This document shows, piece by piece, positions 1-8,208 of a stretch of 38,624 nt of DNA; position 1 is the stretch's first letter; every line of letters starts with the position of its first letter. This DNA is from an uncultured Clostridia bacterium. GTDB lineage: Bacteria; Bacillota; Clostridia; Oscillospirales; Acutalibacteraceae. The stretch spans positions 1-38,624 of the forward strand of contig CANRAU010000020.1 in the NCBI GenBank assembly GCA_947628665.1, in the 5' to 3' direction. The translations under genes and the position numbers were made by a program. The notes beneath the pieces were generated by a model. The model was not told the origin of the DNA and made no database searches. It worked only from the letters and a program-made list of their open reading frames with translations.

Positions 1-175
1 GCGAAAAACAGTCCAGTGGACTGTTTTTCGGTGGGGAACCCTCGCCGGGGGTTCCCCATAGTCTTACGCCTTTTGTGTATATTGCCAAGTGACACATACT
101 TTTTCTACACGCTGAGGCGATCCAAATTCGGACCGCCTGTCTTTTTATGATACGCTCGGAATCCATCACTTTGTG
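1..175. repeat. Non-coding block with two strong hairpins; possible dispersed intergenic repeat
   Basis: No coding region is supported here. Positions 2-14 pair perfectly with 18-30 (13 bp, 3-nt loop). Positions 32-41 pair with 49-58 (10 bp). The first hairpin is flanked by A and T runs on both sides, so it could terminate transcription in either direction. The minus-strand TetR gene reads toward this block and the hairpins may serve as its terminator. The adjacent hairpins followed by a T-rich non-coding tail to about 175 resemble interspersed intergenic repeats of gut Clostridia. That identity is inferred and cannot be proved from one copy. Confidence 0.4.
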
Positions 176-197
176 CGGGAAAATTTATCGTTATATC

Positions 198-788
198 TTA
201 TTTTGACGAGGGCGCGGCGACATCGAAGCAATTTTGAAATTTCAAAAGCATCTCAACGCCCTGCTCAATAAACGCCTCGCTGTCAAAGCGCGTGTTGCCT
301 ATCGCCGACTGCAAAATAATACCGTCGGAAACAAGTAAAATGAGCCACGTCAGAAAGTCGGCGGGAATATTCGTGCGCTCGGCGATTTTGCTGCTTATGA
401 GCGCTTCAAAATCTTCGTATCGGTGAATCAGCTTTTGCCGCAGAGCCTCATCGCCGAATTCCGCCTCCGCGAAAATGTGCATACGTATCTCAGGTGACGC
501 TACGTTGCGCTCCAAAACATACCGGACAAGTCGTCTAAGTGACGTATCTTTTTCTTTATTCTCCGTCCAGTTGATAAAATCCGACCATTGCTCAGTGAGA
601 TAGCGGTTTGCCAAATCAAAAAATATCTCGCCCTTGGTCTTATAGTGATAATACAGCGTGCCTTTTGATATGCCCGCCTCACTCGCTATGTCCGCAAGGG
701 AGATAACGCTCGGTGCGTGGGTTTTCAGCAGAGAACGGGTCGCCTTCAGTATCAGTTCTTTAATGCTTTCTTTTCGAGGCGCTGCCAT
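198..788 (-). CDS. TetR/AcrR family transcriptional regulator
   Basis: A 196-residue protein, the usual size for the family. Residues about 10-55 form the TetR_N helix-turn-helix, with the typical run SLADIASEAGISKGTLYYHY. The remainder is a helical ligand-binding and dimerisation region with no recognisable ligand signature. The start at 788 is preferred over an upstream in-frame ATG because a G-rich ribosome binding site lies 6-7 nt before it. The gene diverges from the FAD oxidoreductase/kinase operon starting at 979. The two promoters sit back to back, so it is probably the local repressor of that operon and of itself. The effector could be a polyol phosphate or lipid-related compound, but this is not shown by sequence. 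Confidence 0.9.
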   Translation of the reverse strand: MAAPRKESIKELILKATRSLLKTHAPSVISLADIASEAGISKGTLYYHYKTKGEIFFDLANRYLTEQWSDFINWTENKEKDTSLRRLVRYVLERNVASPEIRMHIFAEAEFGDEALRQKLIHRYEDFEALISSKIAERTNIPADFLTWLILLVSDGIILQSAIGNTRFDSEAFIEQGVEMLLKFQNCFDVAAPSSK

Positions 789-825
789 AGAATACTCCCC
801 CCCGTTGGTTACCATTTTATATGTG

Positions 826-855
826 ATTATAGCACACCGAGCTGTATCTTGTCCA
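826..855 (-). promoter_or_regulatory. Sigma-A promoter of the TetR gene
   Basis: On the minus strand, TGGACA (850-855) is separated by 18 bp from a perfect TATAAT (826-831). This places the start of transcription about 30 nt upstream of the TetR start codon. Confidence 0.7.
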
Positions 856-899
856 TATTAACATAATAAAAAAATAATTTTTAAAATTTTTATACACTA

Positions 900-928
900 T
901 TGACAAAGCCCTTGAAAGCGTGTATAGT
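900..928 (+). promoter_or_regulatory. Sigma-A promoter of the FAD oxidoreductase/kinase operon
   Basis: A perfect TTGACA (900-905), a 17-bp spacer and TATAGT (923-928) precede the operon. Transcription would begin near 935, at the edge of an inverted repeat. Confidence 0.8.
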
Positions 929-935
929 GAAAATG

Positions 936-959
936 AAAGTCGGCCATCTAACCGACTTT
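936..959 (+). promoter_or_regulatory. Inverted repeat at the operon transcription start; candidate TetR operator
   Basis: AAAGTCGG (936-943) and CCGACTTT (952-959) are perfect inverted arms around 8 nt. The element starts at the predicted +1 and ends just before the ribosome binding site (963-970). It could be a DNA operator for the divergent TetR protein or a stem in the 5' leader. No second copy is seen at the TetR promoter. Confidence 0.5.
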
Positions 960-978
960 GAAAGGGAGGGACGATCCG

Positions 979-2697
979 GTGGAACTGAAAACAATTCAAA
1001 AAAAACTGCAAAAGCGTTTCGGGGGTGCTGTCACCGCCGAGCTTGTCGCAAACAGGCGCGGAGGTGGTTCTGTTGTTCTCTCCGGCAGGCTCGCCACTTG
1101 GCAGGAGGTCATTGAGGCATGCTCCATGGCGGCGGAAAAATACAGCGAGATCCATGTAGTCAATAATATCGAATGCGACGAGGTAACGCCTCAGAAAATG
1201 CGTCTTCCGAAAATCGAGAACAACGATCTTGACGATCAGAAGCCCGACGTTTTAATTATAGGCGGTGGTATCTCCGGCGTTTCCATCGCAAGGGAGCTTT
1301 CAAAATGGAAGCTTGATATTCTGCTTTTGGAAAAAGAGGCGGACTTGGCGCTTCAGGCTTCCGGCAGAAACGACGGTGAGGTTCATCCGGGCATTGACCT
1401 TTCCAAGGGATCGAAAAAGCATTATTATGTCCGCAAGGGCAACGCGATGTATTCGCAGATATGCAAAGAGCTCGATGTTCCCTTTAAAAGGGTTGGTCAA
1501 TATGTGTGCTTCAACAATGCAAAGCTTAAGCCGTTTGTTCGCATTTATTGCCAAATCCGCAAAAAACGCGACGGGATTGCGGACACACGGCTCATCTCCG
1601 GCGAGGAACTCAAAAAAATCGAGCCGAATTTTGCCGACGGTTTTCAATTCGCCATTGCAAACCCCGATTCCGGATGCGTGTGTCCCTACGGGTTGACGAT
1701 AGCGTATGCCGAGAATGCCGTGCATAACGGAGCTCGAATCGCCCTTAACACGGCGGTACTCGATATGGAAGTCCAAGACGGCATCATAAAGAGCGTTCGG
1801 ACAAACCGCGGCACGCTATACCCCAAGCTTGTGATCAACGCCGCAGGCGTTTTTGCCGAGGACATCGCCGCGCTTGCAAATGACCGTTTCTTTTCGATTC
1901 ATCCCCGCCGCGGCACGAACTCGATCCTTGACAAAAAAGCCGGCGCGTTTATGCACTCCATAGCGTCGGTGATGGAATTCACCGTGAGCAAGACGCATTC
2001 AAAGGGCGGCGGCATACTGCACACGGTTCACGACAATCTGCTGATTGGTCCCGACGCGGTCGAGACATATGAAAAAGAGAATACGCAGACGCACCGTGAA
2101 AGCATTGAAAAGGTTTTTACAAAGCAAAAAAAGACGATGCCAAGGCTTACCGAGCGGGACATCATTACATACTTTACGGGTGTTCGCGCGCCTACATTTG
2201 AAGAGGACTTTATTATCGAACGCGGCAGGAATACCGACAACATTATCCACTGTGCGGGCATACAGTCTCCGGGGCTTACGACAGCGCCTGCCGTTGCGCT
2301 TGACATTGAAAAAATGGCGGTCGAAATTTTGTCGCAGACCGAGAGGGTCGAAAAGAACCCGGATTTTGACCCGATTCGTCACGGTGTGCCCGTGCTCAAA
2401 GAGATGGACGATGAGACGCGCGCCGAATACATTCGCAAAAATCCCGATTACGGCGTTATTGTCTGCCGCTGTGAAGAAATCAGCAAGGGCGAAATACTTG
2501 ACGCTCTGCATTCGCCCATTTGCGTGCCGACGGTGGACGGCATCAAAAAGCGCGTCCGCCCGGGTATGGGCAGATGCCAGGGCGGGTTCTGTTCACCGCT
2601 TGTCACAAAAATCATTGCCGAATATCTCAACGTGCCGATCAGCGAGGTCAAAAAGTCCTCCGCCGATTCGGCAATAACCTTTGGCAGAACCAAATAA
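979..2697 (+). CDS. FAD-dependent oxidoreductase, glycerol-3-phosphate dehydrogenase-like, with BON-like N-terminus and [2Fe-2S] C-terminus
   Basis: A 572-residue protein starting at GTG 979, 8 nt after the ribosome binding site AGGGAGGG; a TTG at 958 is less likely. Residues about 10-62 look like a BON domain, with the pattern VVLSGRLATWQEV then HVVNNIE. A DAO-type FAD domain follows, with its dinucleotide motif near residues 90-105 (IIGGGISGVS). The C-terminus is a BFD-like [2Fe-2S] domain with cysteines 496, 498, 533 and 538 (CxC and CxxxxC). This FAD plus BFD arrangement is that of GlpA-type anaerobic glycerol-3-phosphate dehydrogenases, which pass electrons to partner subunits. It is first in a five-gene operon with a second flavoprotein, a Cys-motif protein and a kinase, so oxidation of a phosphorylated polyol is likely. 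The exact substrate is unknown. Confidence 0.85.
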   Translation: MELKTIQKKLQKRFGGAVTAELVANRRGGGSVVLSGRLATWQEVIEACSMAAEKYSEIHVVNNIECDEVTPQKMRLPKIENNDLDDQKPDVLIIGGGISGVSIARELSKWKLDILLLEKEADLALQASGRNDGEVHPGIDLSKGSKKHYYVRKGNAMYSQICKELDVPFKRVGQYVCFNNAKLKPFVRIYCQIRKKRDGIADTRLISGEELKKIEPNFADGFQFAIANPDSGCVCPYGLTIAYAENAVHNGARIALNTAVLDMEVQDGIIKSVRTNRGTLYPKLVINAAGVFAEDIAALANDRFFSIHPRRGTNSILDKKAGAFMHSIASVMEFTVSKTHSKGGGILHTVHDNLLIGPDAVETYEKENTQTHRESIEKVFTKQKKTMPRLTERDIITYFTGVRAPTFEEDFIIERGRNTDNIIHCAGIQSPGLTTAPAVALDIEKMAVEILSQTERVEKNPDFDPIRHGVPVLKEMDDETRAEYIRKNPDYGVIVCRCEEISKGEILDALHSPICVPTVDGIKKRVRPGMGRCQGGFCSPLVTKIIAEYLNVPISEVKKSSADSAITFGRTK

Positions 2698-2715
2698 ATA
2701 AGGAGGGTGGGACTT

Positions 2716-3975
2716 ATGCGAAAATACGATTGTCTTGTCATAGGCGGCGGTCCCGCAGGTCTTGCCGCCGCAATCTCGGCACACAAAAACGGCGCCCACA
2801 CGCTGCTTATCGAGCGCGAAGCACGTCTCGGCGGCATTTTAAAGCAATGCATTCACGACGGCTTTGGGCTTGTGCGATATGGCGAAAAGCTCTCCGGCCC
2901 TGAATATGCCGAGAGGTTCATAGACGTCTTCAACGAAGAAAAGATAGAGGCGCTGACTTTAACATTCGTCACACGCATTGCAAAGACCGTTGAGGGGTTT
3001 GCCGTCACGCTCGTCAACCGCGACGGCGTTGAGATCGTTGCATCGAAGACGCTTATCCTCGCGACGGGCTGCCGCGAAAGGACCGCCAAGCAGGTTTCGA
3101 TACACGGCACACGTCCGGCGGGTGTTTTCACAGCGGGTACGGCTCAGCATTTTACAAACCTGCTCGGCGAGATGCCCACAAAAAAGTGTGTGATACTCGG
3201 CTCCGGCGACATCGGGCTGATTATGGCGAGAAGACTCACGCTTGAGGGCGCTGAGGTACTCGGAGTTTACGAGGCAAAACCGACCCCGTCGGGTCTTACG
3301 CGCAATATCCATCAATGTCTGCACGATTACAATATTCCGCTGTATCTTTCGCACACCGTCACGAGAGTGTTCGGCGAAGATCGCCTGAGCGCGGTTGAAA
3401 CAGCCGAGGTGGACGAAAAAATGCAGCCTGTTCCCGGCACCGAAGCAATCGTCGATTGCGACGCGCTGATACTCTCTGTCGGACTGATTCCCGAAAACGA
3501 GCTTGCCGAGGCGCTTGGCGTCGCGCTCGATCCAAAAACGAAGGGTCCCGTCTGCAACGCGCAGCTTATGACCTGCGTTGACGGCGTTTTCAGCTGCGGC
3601 AACGCCCTGCACGTCAACGACCTTGTCGATTACGTCTCCGAAAGCGGCGAGAATGCGGGCGAGAATGCCGCAAAATACGCAAAACGCCCCCGCAACGAGA
3701 TACCTGTTGATTCAAGCGGTGCGCTTTTATATGCCGTGCCGCAAAGGCTCGACCTTGCAGCGGACAATTCCTCTGTGCAACTGTATTTTCGGAGCCGCGA
3801 GGTGCTGGACGGCTGTACCTTTAAAATAATCGTGGACGGAGAAACGGTATTCTCGAAAAAATACCCGTTCCTGCGCCCGCCGGAGATGGAAAAGCTGACC
3901 GTGGATTTTTCCCGGTTCAACCTGACGCCGCAGTCAAAAATAACGCTGGATATCGAGGTGAAGCCAAATGCGTGA
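2716..3975 (+). CDS. NAD(P)/FAD-dependent oxidoreductase, GlpB-like partner subunit
   Basis: A 419-residue protein starting at ATG 2716 behind AGGAGGG (2701-2707). It has two Rossmann motifs: an FAD site at the N-terminus (VIGGGPAGLAAAIS) and a second nucleotide site mid-protein (ILGSGDIGLIMARRL). This is the pyridine nucleotide-disulfide oxidoreductase fold without a visible redox-active CxxC. The last roughly 80 residues form an extra beta-rich tail. It lies 18 nt after the GlpA-like gene and overlaps the DUF1667 gene by 8 nt. In Firmicutes these three proteins commonly occur together and are thought to form an anaerobic glycerol-3-phosphate oxidation complex. The electron acceptor cannot be told from sequence. 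Confidence 0.85.
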   Translation: MRKYDCLVIGGGPAGLAAAISAHKNGAHTLLIEREARLGGILKQCIHDGFGLVRYGEKLSGPEYAERFIDVFNEEKIEALTLTFVTRIAKTVEGFAVTLVNRDGVEIVASKTLILATGCRERTAKQVSIHGTRPAGVFTAGTAQHFTNLLGEMPTKKCVILGSGDIGLIMARRLTLEGAEVLGVYEAKPTPSGLTRNIHQCLHDYNIPLYLSHTVTRVFGEDRLSAVETAEVDEKMQPVPGTEAIVDCDALILSVGLIPENELAEALGVALDPKTKGPVCNAQLMTCVDGVFSCGNALHVNDLVDYVSESGENAGENAAKYAKRPRNEIPVDSSGALLYAVPQRLDLAADNSSVQLYFRSREVLDGCTFKIIVDGETVFSKKYPFLRPPEMEKLTVDFSRFNLTPQSKITLDIEVKPNA

Positions 3976-4327
3976 GCTTGTATGTATTGTGTGCCCGAAG
4001 GGATGTACCATGCACATAGACGAAAAAGACGGCGAAACGATCATTACCGGCAACACCTGCAAGCGGGGCGAGAAATTCGCCATATCCGAAATGACAGAGC
4101 CCAAACGCACGATTTGCTCAACGGTGCGAACATCATTCGACGAGATGCCGGTTCTGCCTGTCCGCGTCTCCGACGAGATACCGAAAGACCGTATCTTTGA
4201 TGTTATGGCAGAGATCAACAAGGTTTGCCTGAAAGAGCGCGTCCGACGCGGTGAGCCGGTCATAAAAAATGTGCTTGGGCTTGGGGTCGATGTTATAGCC
4301 ACGTCTGATATCCTGAAAGATATTTGA
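3968..4327 (+). CDS. DUF1667 domain protein, predicted iron-sulfur partner of the oxidoreductases
   Basis: A 119-residue protein overlapping the preceding gene by 8 nt, so translationally coupled. Cysteines 6, 9 and 13 (CxxCxxxC) with Cys31 resemble the N-terminal [4Fe-4S] site of molybdopterin oxidoreductases, and Cys50 is also present. DUF1667 proteins are typically encoded next to GlpA/GlpB-like flavoproteins. They are presumed to take the place of the cluster-bearing GlpC subunit or to help electron transfer. No membrane segment is visible, so membrane attachment would need another partner. Family assignment is firm; cluster binding is inferred. Confidence 0.85.
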   Translation: MRELVCIVCPKGCTMHIDEKDGETIITGNTCKRGEKFAISEMTEPKRTICSTVRTSFDEMPVLPVRVSDEIPKDRIFDVMAEINKVCLKERVRRGEPVIKNVLGLGVDVIATSDILKDI

Positions 4328-4380
4328 AAATAGGGGCAGCGCTCCAAAAGGACGCTGCGTATGTGAAAGGGGCAAAAAAC

Positions 4381-5940
4381 ATGGGGGATCCGCTGGTACT
4401 GACATTCGATATCGGTACGCAAAGTGCAAGATGTCTGCTGGTGCGCCCTGACGGGAGCTTTGCCGACATCTGCCAAATCAAGTACGAAGAGCCGTATTTT
4501 TCGAGAAATCCCGGCTGGGCCGAGCAACGCCCCGATTTCTATTACGACCACATCTGCAAAATCGGCAAAACGGTCTGCGAGCGCAATGCGGAGCTTTTGC
4601 CGGACATTATCGCCGTCACCCTGACGGTCATACGCGACACCGTGCTCTGCCTGGACAAAGACAACAAGCCGTTGCGGGATATCATTTTGTGGCTTGACAA
4701 ACGCCAAGCCGACTTCAACGACCCGTTCCCGCTTATCAGCAAGCTGTTGTTCAAACTGGTCGGTATGACCGAAAAAACCGAGATCATCTATCGGGCGACT
4801 GCGGCAAACTGGATCATGCAGCACGAACCCGAGATTTGGAAGAACACCGCGCAGTTTGTTATGCTCCCGACATATCTGAACTACAAAATGACCGGCGTTC
4901 TGAAAGACTCTGAGGCCAATATGATCGGTCACGTCCCGTTTGACAACAAACCGCGTACCTGGAAAAAGAAATCGGATATTACAAGATGCATCTATGACAT
5001 CGAACCCGAAAAGCTTTGCAGTCTTGTAAAATCCGGAGAGATCATCGGCAATATCACCAAAGAATTCTCAGAAAAGAGCGGAATCCCGGAAGGCCTGCCT
5101 CTCATTGCAACGGGATCTGACAAGGGATGCGAAACGCTCGGACTTTCTGTCGTGGAGTCAAATAAGGCGGCGATATCCTTCGGCACGACGGCGACAATTC
5201 AAATGGCGGTCAAAAAGTATTTTGAGCCGCAGCCGCATATGCCCGCCTATCCTGCCGTTCCGAACGACCTGTACAATCCGGAGATAGAGATATATCGTGG
5301 ATTTTGGCTTCTTTCGTGGTTTGTAAGGGAATTCGGCGCAAAAGAAAAGGCCGAGGCCGACAAGCTTGGCTGTGCGCCCGAACAGCTTCTTGATAAAGCG
5401 ATCGAAAATATCCCCGCCGGCTGTGAGGGCCTTATGCTTCAGCCTTACTGGACGCCCGGTATAGTCAGTTCCGCATCCCGCGGAGCTGTTATAGGCTGGT
5501 CGGACTACCACACGCATCTGCATTTTTACCGTGCCATAATCGAAGGAATCGGTTTTGAGCTTTACTACTCGTTGAAAAAGATGGAGCAGCGCTCCGGCCT
5601 TAAAATCGACGAGCTGTTCGTCGGCGGCGGCGGCGCAAGGAGCGATATAGTCTGCCAAATCACTTCGGATATTTTCAATCTTCCCGTCAACTGCATACAA
5701 ACCTATGAGGCGAGCTCAATAGGCGCGTCTATGGTCGCATTCATAAGCCGCGGCGTATTCAAGGATTACGACGAGGCGATAAACCATATGGTGCATGTCA
5801 CCAAAACGTATACGCCGCGCGCAAAAGAACATACCACATATATGGCTCTGTACGATACGGCATATCGCAAAATCCTTTTGCGCCTCGAGCCGATATACCG
5901 CCAAATCATTGAAATTACGAAAAGGAGAGATAAATCATGA
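4381..5940 (+). CDS. FGGY-family carbohydrate/polyol kinase
   Basis: A 519-residue protein, the normal size for FGGY kinases. The start at ATG 4381 follows GAAAGGGG by 8 nt; a TTG at 4324 would add 19 unrelated residues and is rejected. The N-terminal ATPase motif is FDIGTQSARCLLV, followed by GWAEQRP. The middle carries ATGSDKGCETLGLSVVESN and SFGTTATIQ, and the C-terminal domain has the adenosine-binding GGGGARSDIVCQITSDIF. The protein phosphorylates a sugar or polyol with ATP in the cytosol. The substrate could be glycerol, a ketose or another polyol. Adjacency to glycerol-3-phosphate-dehydrogenase-like genes favours glycerol or a C4-C5 polyol. Its stop overlaps the next gene's start by 4 nt. 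Confidence 0.88.
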   Translation: MGDPLVLTFDIGTQSARCLLVRPDGSFADICQIKYEEPYFSRNPGWAEQRPDFYYDHICKIGKTVCERNAELLPDIIAVTLTVIRDTVLCLDKDNKPLRDIILWLDKRQADFNDPFPLISKLLFKLVGMTEKTEIIYRATAANWIMQHEPEIWKNTAQFVMLPTYLNYKMTGVLKDSEANMIGHVPFDNKPRTWKKKSDITRCIYDIEPEKLCSLVKSGEIIGNITKEFSEKSGIPEGLPLIATGSDKGCETLGLSVVESNKAAISFGTTATIQMAVKKYFEPQPHMPAYPAVPNDLYNPEIEIYRGFWLLSWFVREFGAKEKAEADKLGCAPEQLLDKAIENIPAGCEGLMLQPYWTPGIVSSASRGAVIGWSDYHTHLHFYRAIIEGIGFELYYSLKKMEQRSGLKIDELFVGGGGARSDIVCQITSDIFNLPVNCIQTYEASSIGASMVAFISRGVFKDYDEAINHMVHVTKTYTPRAKEHTTYMALYDTAYRKILLRLEPIYRQIIEITKRRDKS

Positions 5941-7688
5941 GCAACAAACCGTATAAGGGATTTGAGCCCAAATGGGTTCTGACGCCCGCCCCCGAGGGCA
6001 GCTACCGTTCGATTTTCCGTTGGGGCGACCCCGAATTCTTTAAATATCCGAAAGAATCTCTTTACAAGCTGATGAAAGAGACTTTTAAGATGACGGACGA
6101 CGATTTCAGGGATTACACCGACGACATCGGCTTTGATCGGGTCGATTTATCCGATTACCCTTCAAAAATCGCTCCCGAGCACGTTGAAGCGCTCAAAAAG
6201 ATAGTCGGCGACGAATATGTCACAACAGAGGATTATCCCCGCCTTGCCGTCGCTTACGGCTGCACGGGCTATGATCTTTTGCGTTTGCGCCACAAGCAGA
6301 TAGAAAATGTGCCGGATGTTGTTGTTTATCCCGACACGACAGAGCAGGTCGAGCAGCTTGTCGCCTATGCCGTCGAACACAAAATACCGCTATATGTCTA
6401 CGGAGGCGGCAGCTCCGTCACACGCGGTGTGGAGGCTATGAAGGGCGGAATGACGCTGGACATGCGCAAGCGTTTCAATAAGGTAATCTCGTTTAACGAA
6501 ACAGACCAGACCATCACCGTTCAGTCCGGCATGTCCGGCCCGAAGCTGGAAGAGACGCTTCACAATGCGCAGAACCTCTTCGGGGCAAAGCGTGCATACA
6601 CCTGCGGGCATTTTCCGCAGTCATTTGAATTCAGCAGCGTCGGCGGCTGGACAGTCACCCGCGGGGCAGGGCAAAACAGCACATATTACGGCACGATAAC
6701 CGACATCGTGTTGTCTCAGAAATACGCCACCCCGATAGGGCGTATCGTTACGAGCCACTACCCGCGTGAGGCGACGGGTCCCAACCTCAATCAGATCATG
6801 ATGGGGTCCGAGGGTACATTCGGCGTATTGACCGAAGTAACGCTGCGCATCTTCCGCTGGATGCCCGAAAACCGAAAACGCTTCTCTTATATATTCAAGA
6901 ACTGGGATGTCGCCATGGACGCCGCCCGCGAAATGATGCAGTGCGAATGCGGCTATTCCTCGGTATTCCGCCTTTCCGATCCGGAAGAGACGCATCTTAT
7001 GCTAAAGCTCTATAACGTGGACGAAACGCCGCTGGAGCCGCTTATGAACAAGCTCGGCTATAACGATATGGAGCGTTGCATGTTCCTGGGCTTTACCGAC
7101 GGCGAAAAAGGTTTTTCGAAAAACGTCGCCCGCAACATAGCGAGGATCGCCTTAAAGCACGGCGCAATGCCCATGACCGGCTACGTCACAAAGAGCTGGG
7201 AGAAAGGGCGTTTCAACGACCCGTACCTGCGCGATACGCTGATGGATTTCAGCGTTATCACAGATACGCTTGAATGCACCGTCAACTGGTCGAATATGGC
7301 GCAGGTTCACCGCGACGTTCGCAAGGTCTGCCACGCGTTGCCGAACACGGTTGTCACAACGCACATGTCCCATTGCTACCCGCAGGGGGCTAACCTCTAC
7401 TTTATTTTTATCACAAAGATGAACGATGCAGAGGAATTCAAGCGTTACCATACCACTATTCTCGATGCCATTCAAAAATCCGGCGCGGCCATCTCGCACC
7501 ATCACGGTATTGGCAAAATGTTCGCCCCGTGGCTTGAGGGATATATCGGTGAAAAAGAATACGGTGTGTTTAAGACGCTCAAGAATTACTTTGACCCCGA
7601 TTATCTGATGAATCCGGGCGGAACGATAGGTCTTGACCTGCTTCCCGAGCAAAAGAAATTTTTAAACGAGCGCAAGGATTACCGTTAA
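5937..7688 (+). CDS. FAD-binding oxidase of the alkylglycerone-phosphate synthase (AGPS)-like family
   Basis: A 583-residue protein with ATG 5937 in an ATGA overlap with the kinase stop. It has a PCMH-type FAD domain (YGGGSSVTRGVEA near the pyrophosphate loop, then GSEGTFGVLTEVTLRI). The C-terminal substrate domain carries a triple histidine at residues 521-523 followed by GIGK, and ends with LMNPGGTIGL. The HHHGIGK run closely resembles the AGPS active site, where histidines help exchange the acyl chain of acyl-dihydroxyacetone phosphate for a fatty alcohol. True AGPS makes ether lipids. Related FAD oxidases act on 2-hydroxyacids such as lactate or glycolate. The operon context (kinase and glycerol-3-phosphate oxidation giving dihydroxyacetone phosphate) fits AGPS chemistry, but the reaction is unproven. 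Confidence 0.8.
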   Translation: MSNKPYKGFEPKWVLTPAPEGSYRSIFRWGDPEFFKYPKESLYKLMKETFKMTDDDFRDYTDDIGFDRVDLSDYPSKIAPEHVEALKKIVGDEYVTTEDYPRLAVAYGCTGYDLLRLRHKQIENVPDVVVYPDTTEQVEQLVAYAVEHKIPLYVYGGGSSVTRGVEAMKGGMTLDMRKRFNKVISFNETDQTITVQSGMSGPKLEETLHNAQNLFGAKRAYTCGHFPQSFEFSSVGGWTVTRGAGQNSTYYGTITDIVLSQKYATPIGRIVTSHYPREATGPNLNQIMMGSEGTFGVLTEVTLRIFRWMPENRKRFSYIFKNWDVAMDAAREMMQCECGYSSVFRLSDPEETHLMLKLYNVDETPLEPLMNKLGYNDMERCMFLGFTDGEKGFSKNVARNIARIALKHGAMPMTGYVTKSWEKGRFNDPYLRDTLMDFSVITDTLECTVNWSNMAQVHRDVRKVCHALPNTVVTTHMSHCYPQGANLYFIFITKMNDAEEFKRYHTTILDAIQKSGAAISHHHGIGKMFAPWLEGYIGEKEYGVFKTLKNYFDPDYLMNPGGTIGLDLLPEQKKFLNERKDYR

Positions 7689-7718
7689 GCAAAAAATATC
7701 CTTTGACTTCATAAAAAC

Positions 7719-7749
7719 GACCGGCAGTTCATCCTGCCGGTCATTTTTG
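7719..7749 (+). terminator. Rho-independent terminator of the polyol-kinase operon
   Basis: GACCGGCAG (7719-7727) pairs perfectly with CTGCCGGTC (7734-7742), with a 6-nt loop and a T run (7744-7748). It lies 30 nt after the last stop codon of the operon. Confidence 0.9.
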
Positions 7750-7985
7750 GGTATGACGGGGATTCTGTCGGTCTGTGGGGAAAGTCCGCAAAGGGCATAG
7801 CTGCCAACAAACCCCACCCTCTATATTCGGATGGGATACGCATTTGTGTCTCCGATTTTCGGCTTTGGCAGCCTGTAATCACCTTGATTCCATACGGCAC
7901 ACTTACATTTTCCATATTTCTTTTCGTTGCAAAATCCTCCTGCAATTTGATGATATCATCATTTTGCAGAAGGATTTTTGTTTTG
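7750..7985. repeat. Non-coding block ending in a 44-bp symmetric hairpin; possible dispersed repeat
   Basis: No start or ribosome binding site supports a gene here, although reading frames are open on both strands. At 7933-7976 lies a long, nearly perfect inverted repeat. Its core is the 14-bp palindrome TGATGATATCATCA (7948-7961), and its outer arms are AATCCT...AGGATT with a single mismatched pair. On the plus strand it is followed by T-rich sequence, so it could terminate transcription. The region sits between two other terminators where only one is needed. That suggests an inserted repeat or a stand-alone transcript. Confidence 0.4.
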
Positions 7986-8009
7986 CCAATGTGCCGATTG
8001 CAGAAAAAT

Positions 8010-8045
8010 GGGCATCGGCTCAATAAGCCGATGCCCACTTTTTGT
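8010..8045. terminator. Bidirectional terminator between the polyol operon and the spore lipoprotein/ypeB genes
   Basis: GGGCATCGGCT (8010-8020) pairs perfectly with AGCCGATGCCC (8026-8036). T runs follow on the plus strand (8039-8043), and a run of A (8005-8008) gives a U tract on the minus strand. It is the first strong terminator after the minus-strand lipoprotein gene. Between it and that gene's stop (8046-8208) only small hairpins are seen, for example GCGGC/GCCGC, and no gene. Confidence 0.8.
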
Positions 8046-8208
8046 CTTGCGATGCCGATTTGACAGTGTGTTTTGCATTACAACCTTATGCACACGCAGC
8101 ATTTCCCGCGTGCGGCTTTTGCCGCGCTTTGGGTGTCTTTCCGCTTGACTGCGCCGTGTCGGCAGTCGGGAAAAGGACCGCTACGGCGCTGTGTGCCGCA
8201 GCGCAGCC

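Noticed and set aside
7709-8038. Open frames on both strands of the 7.7-8.0 kb intergenic block
   Set aside because: They read through three hairpins, lack ribosome binding sites and resemble no protein family. The block is better seen as non-coding.
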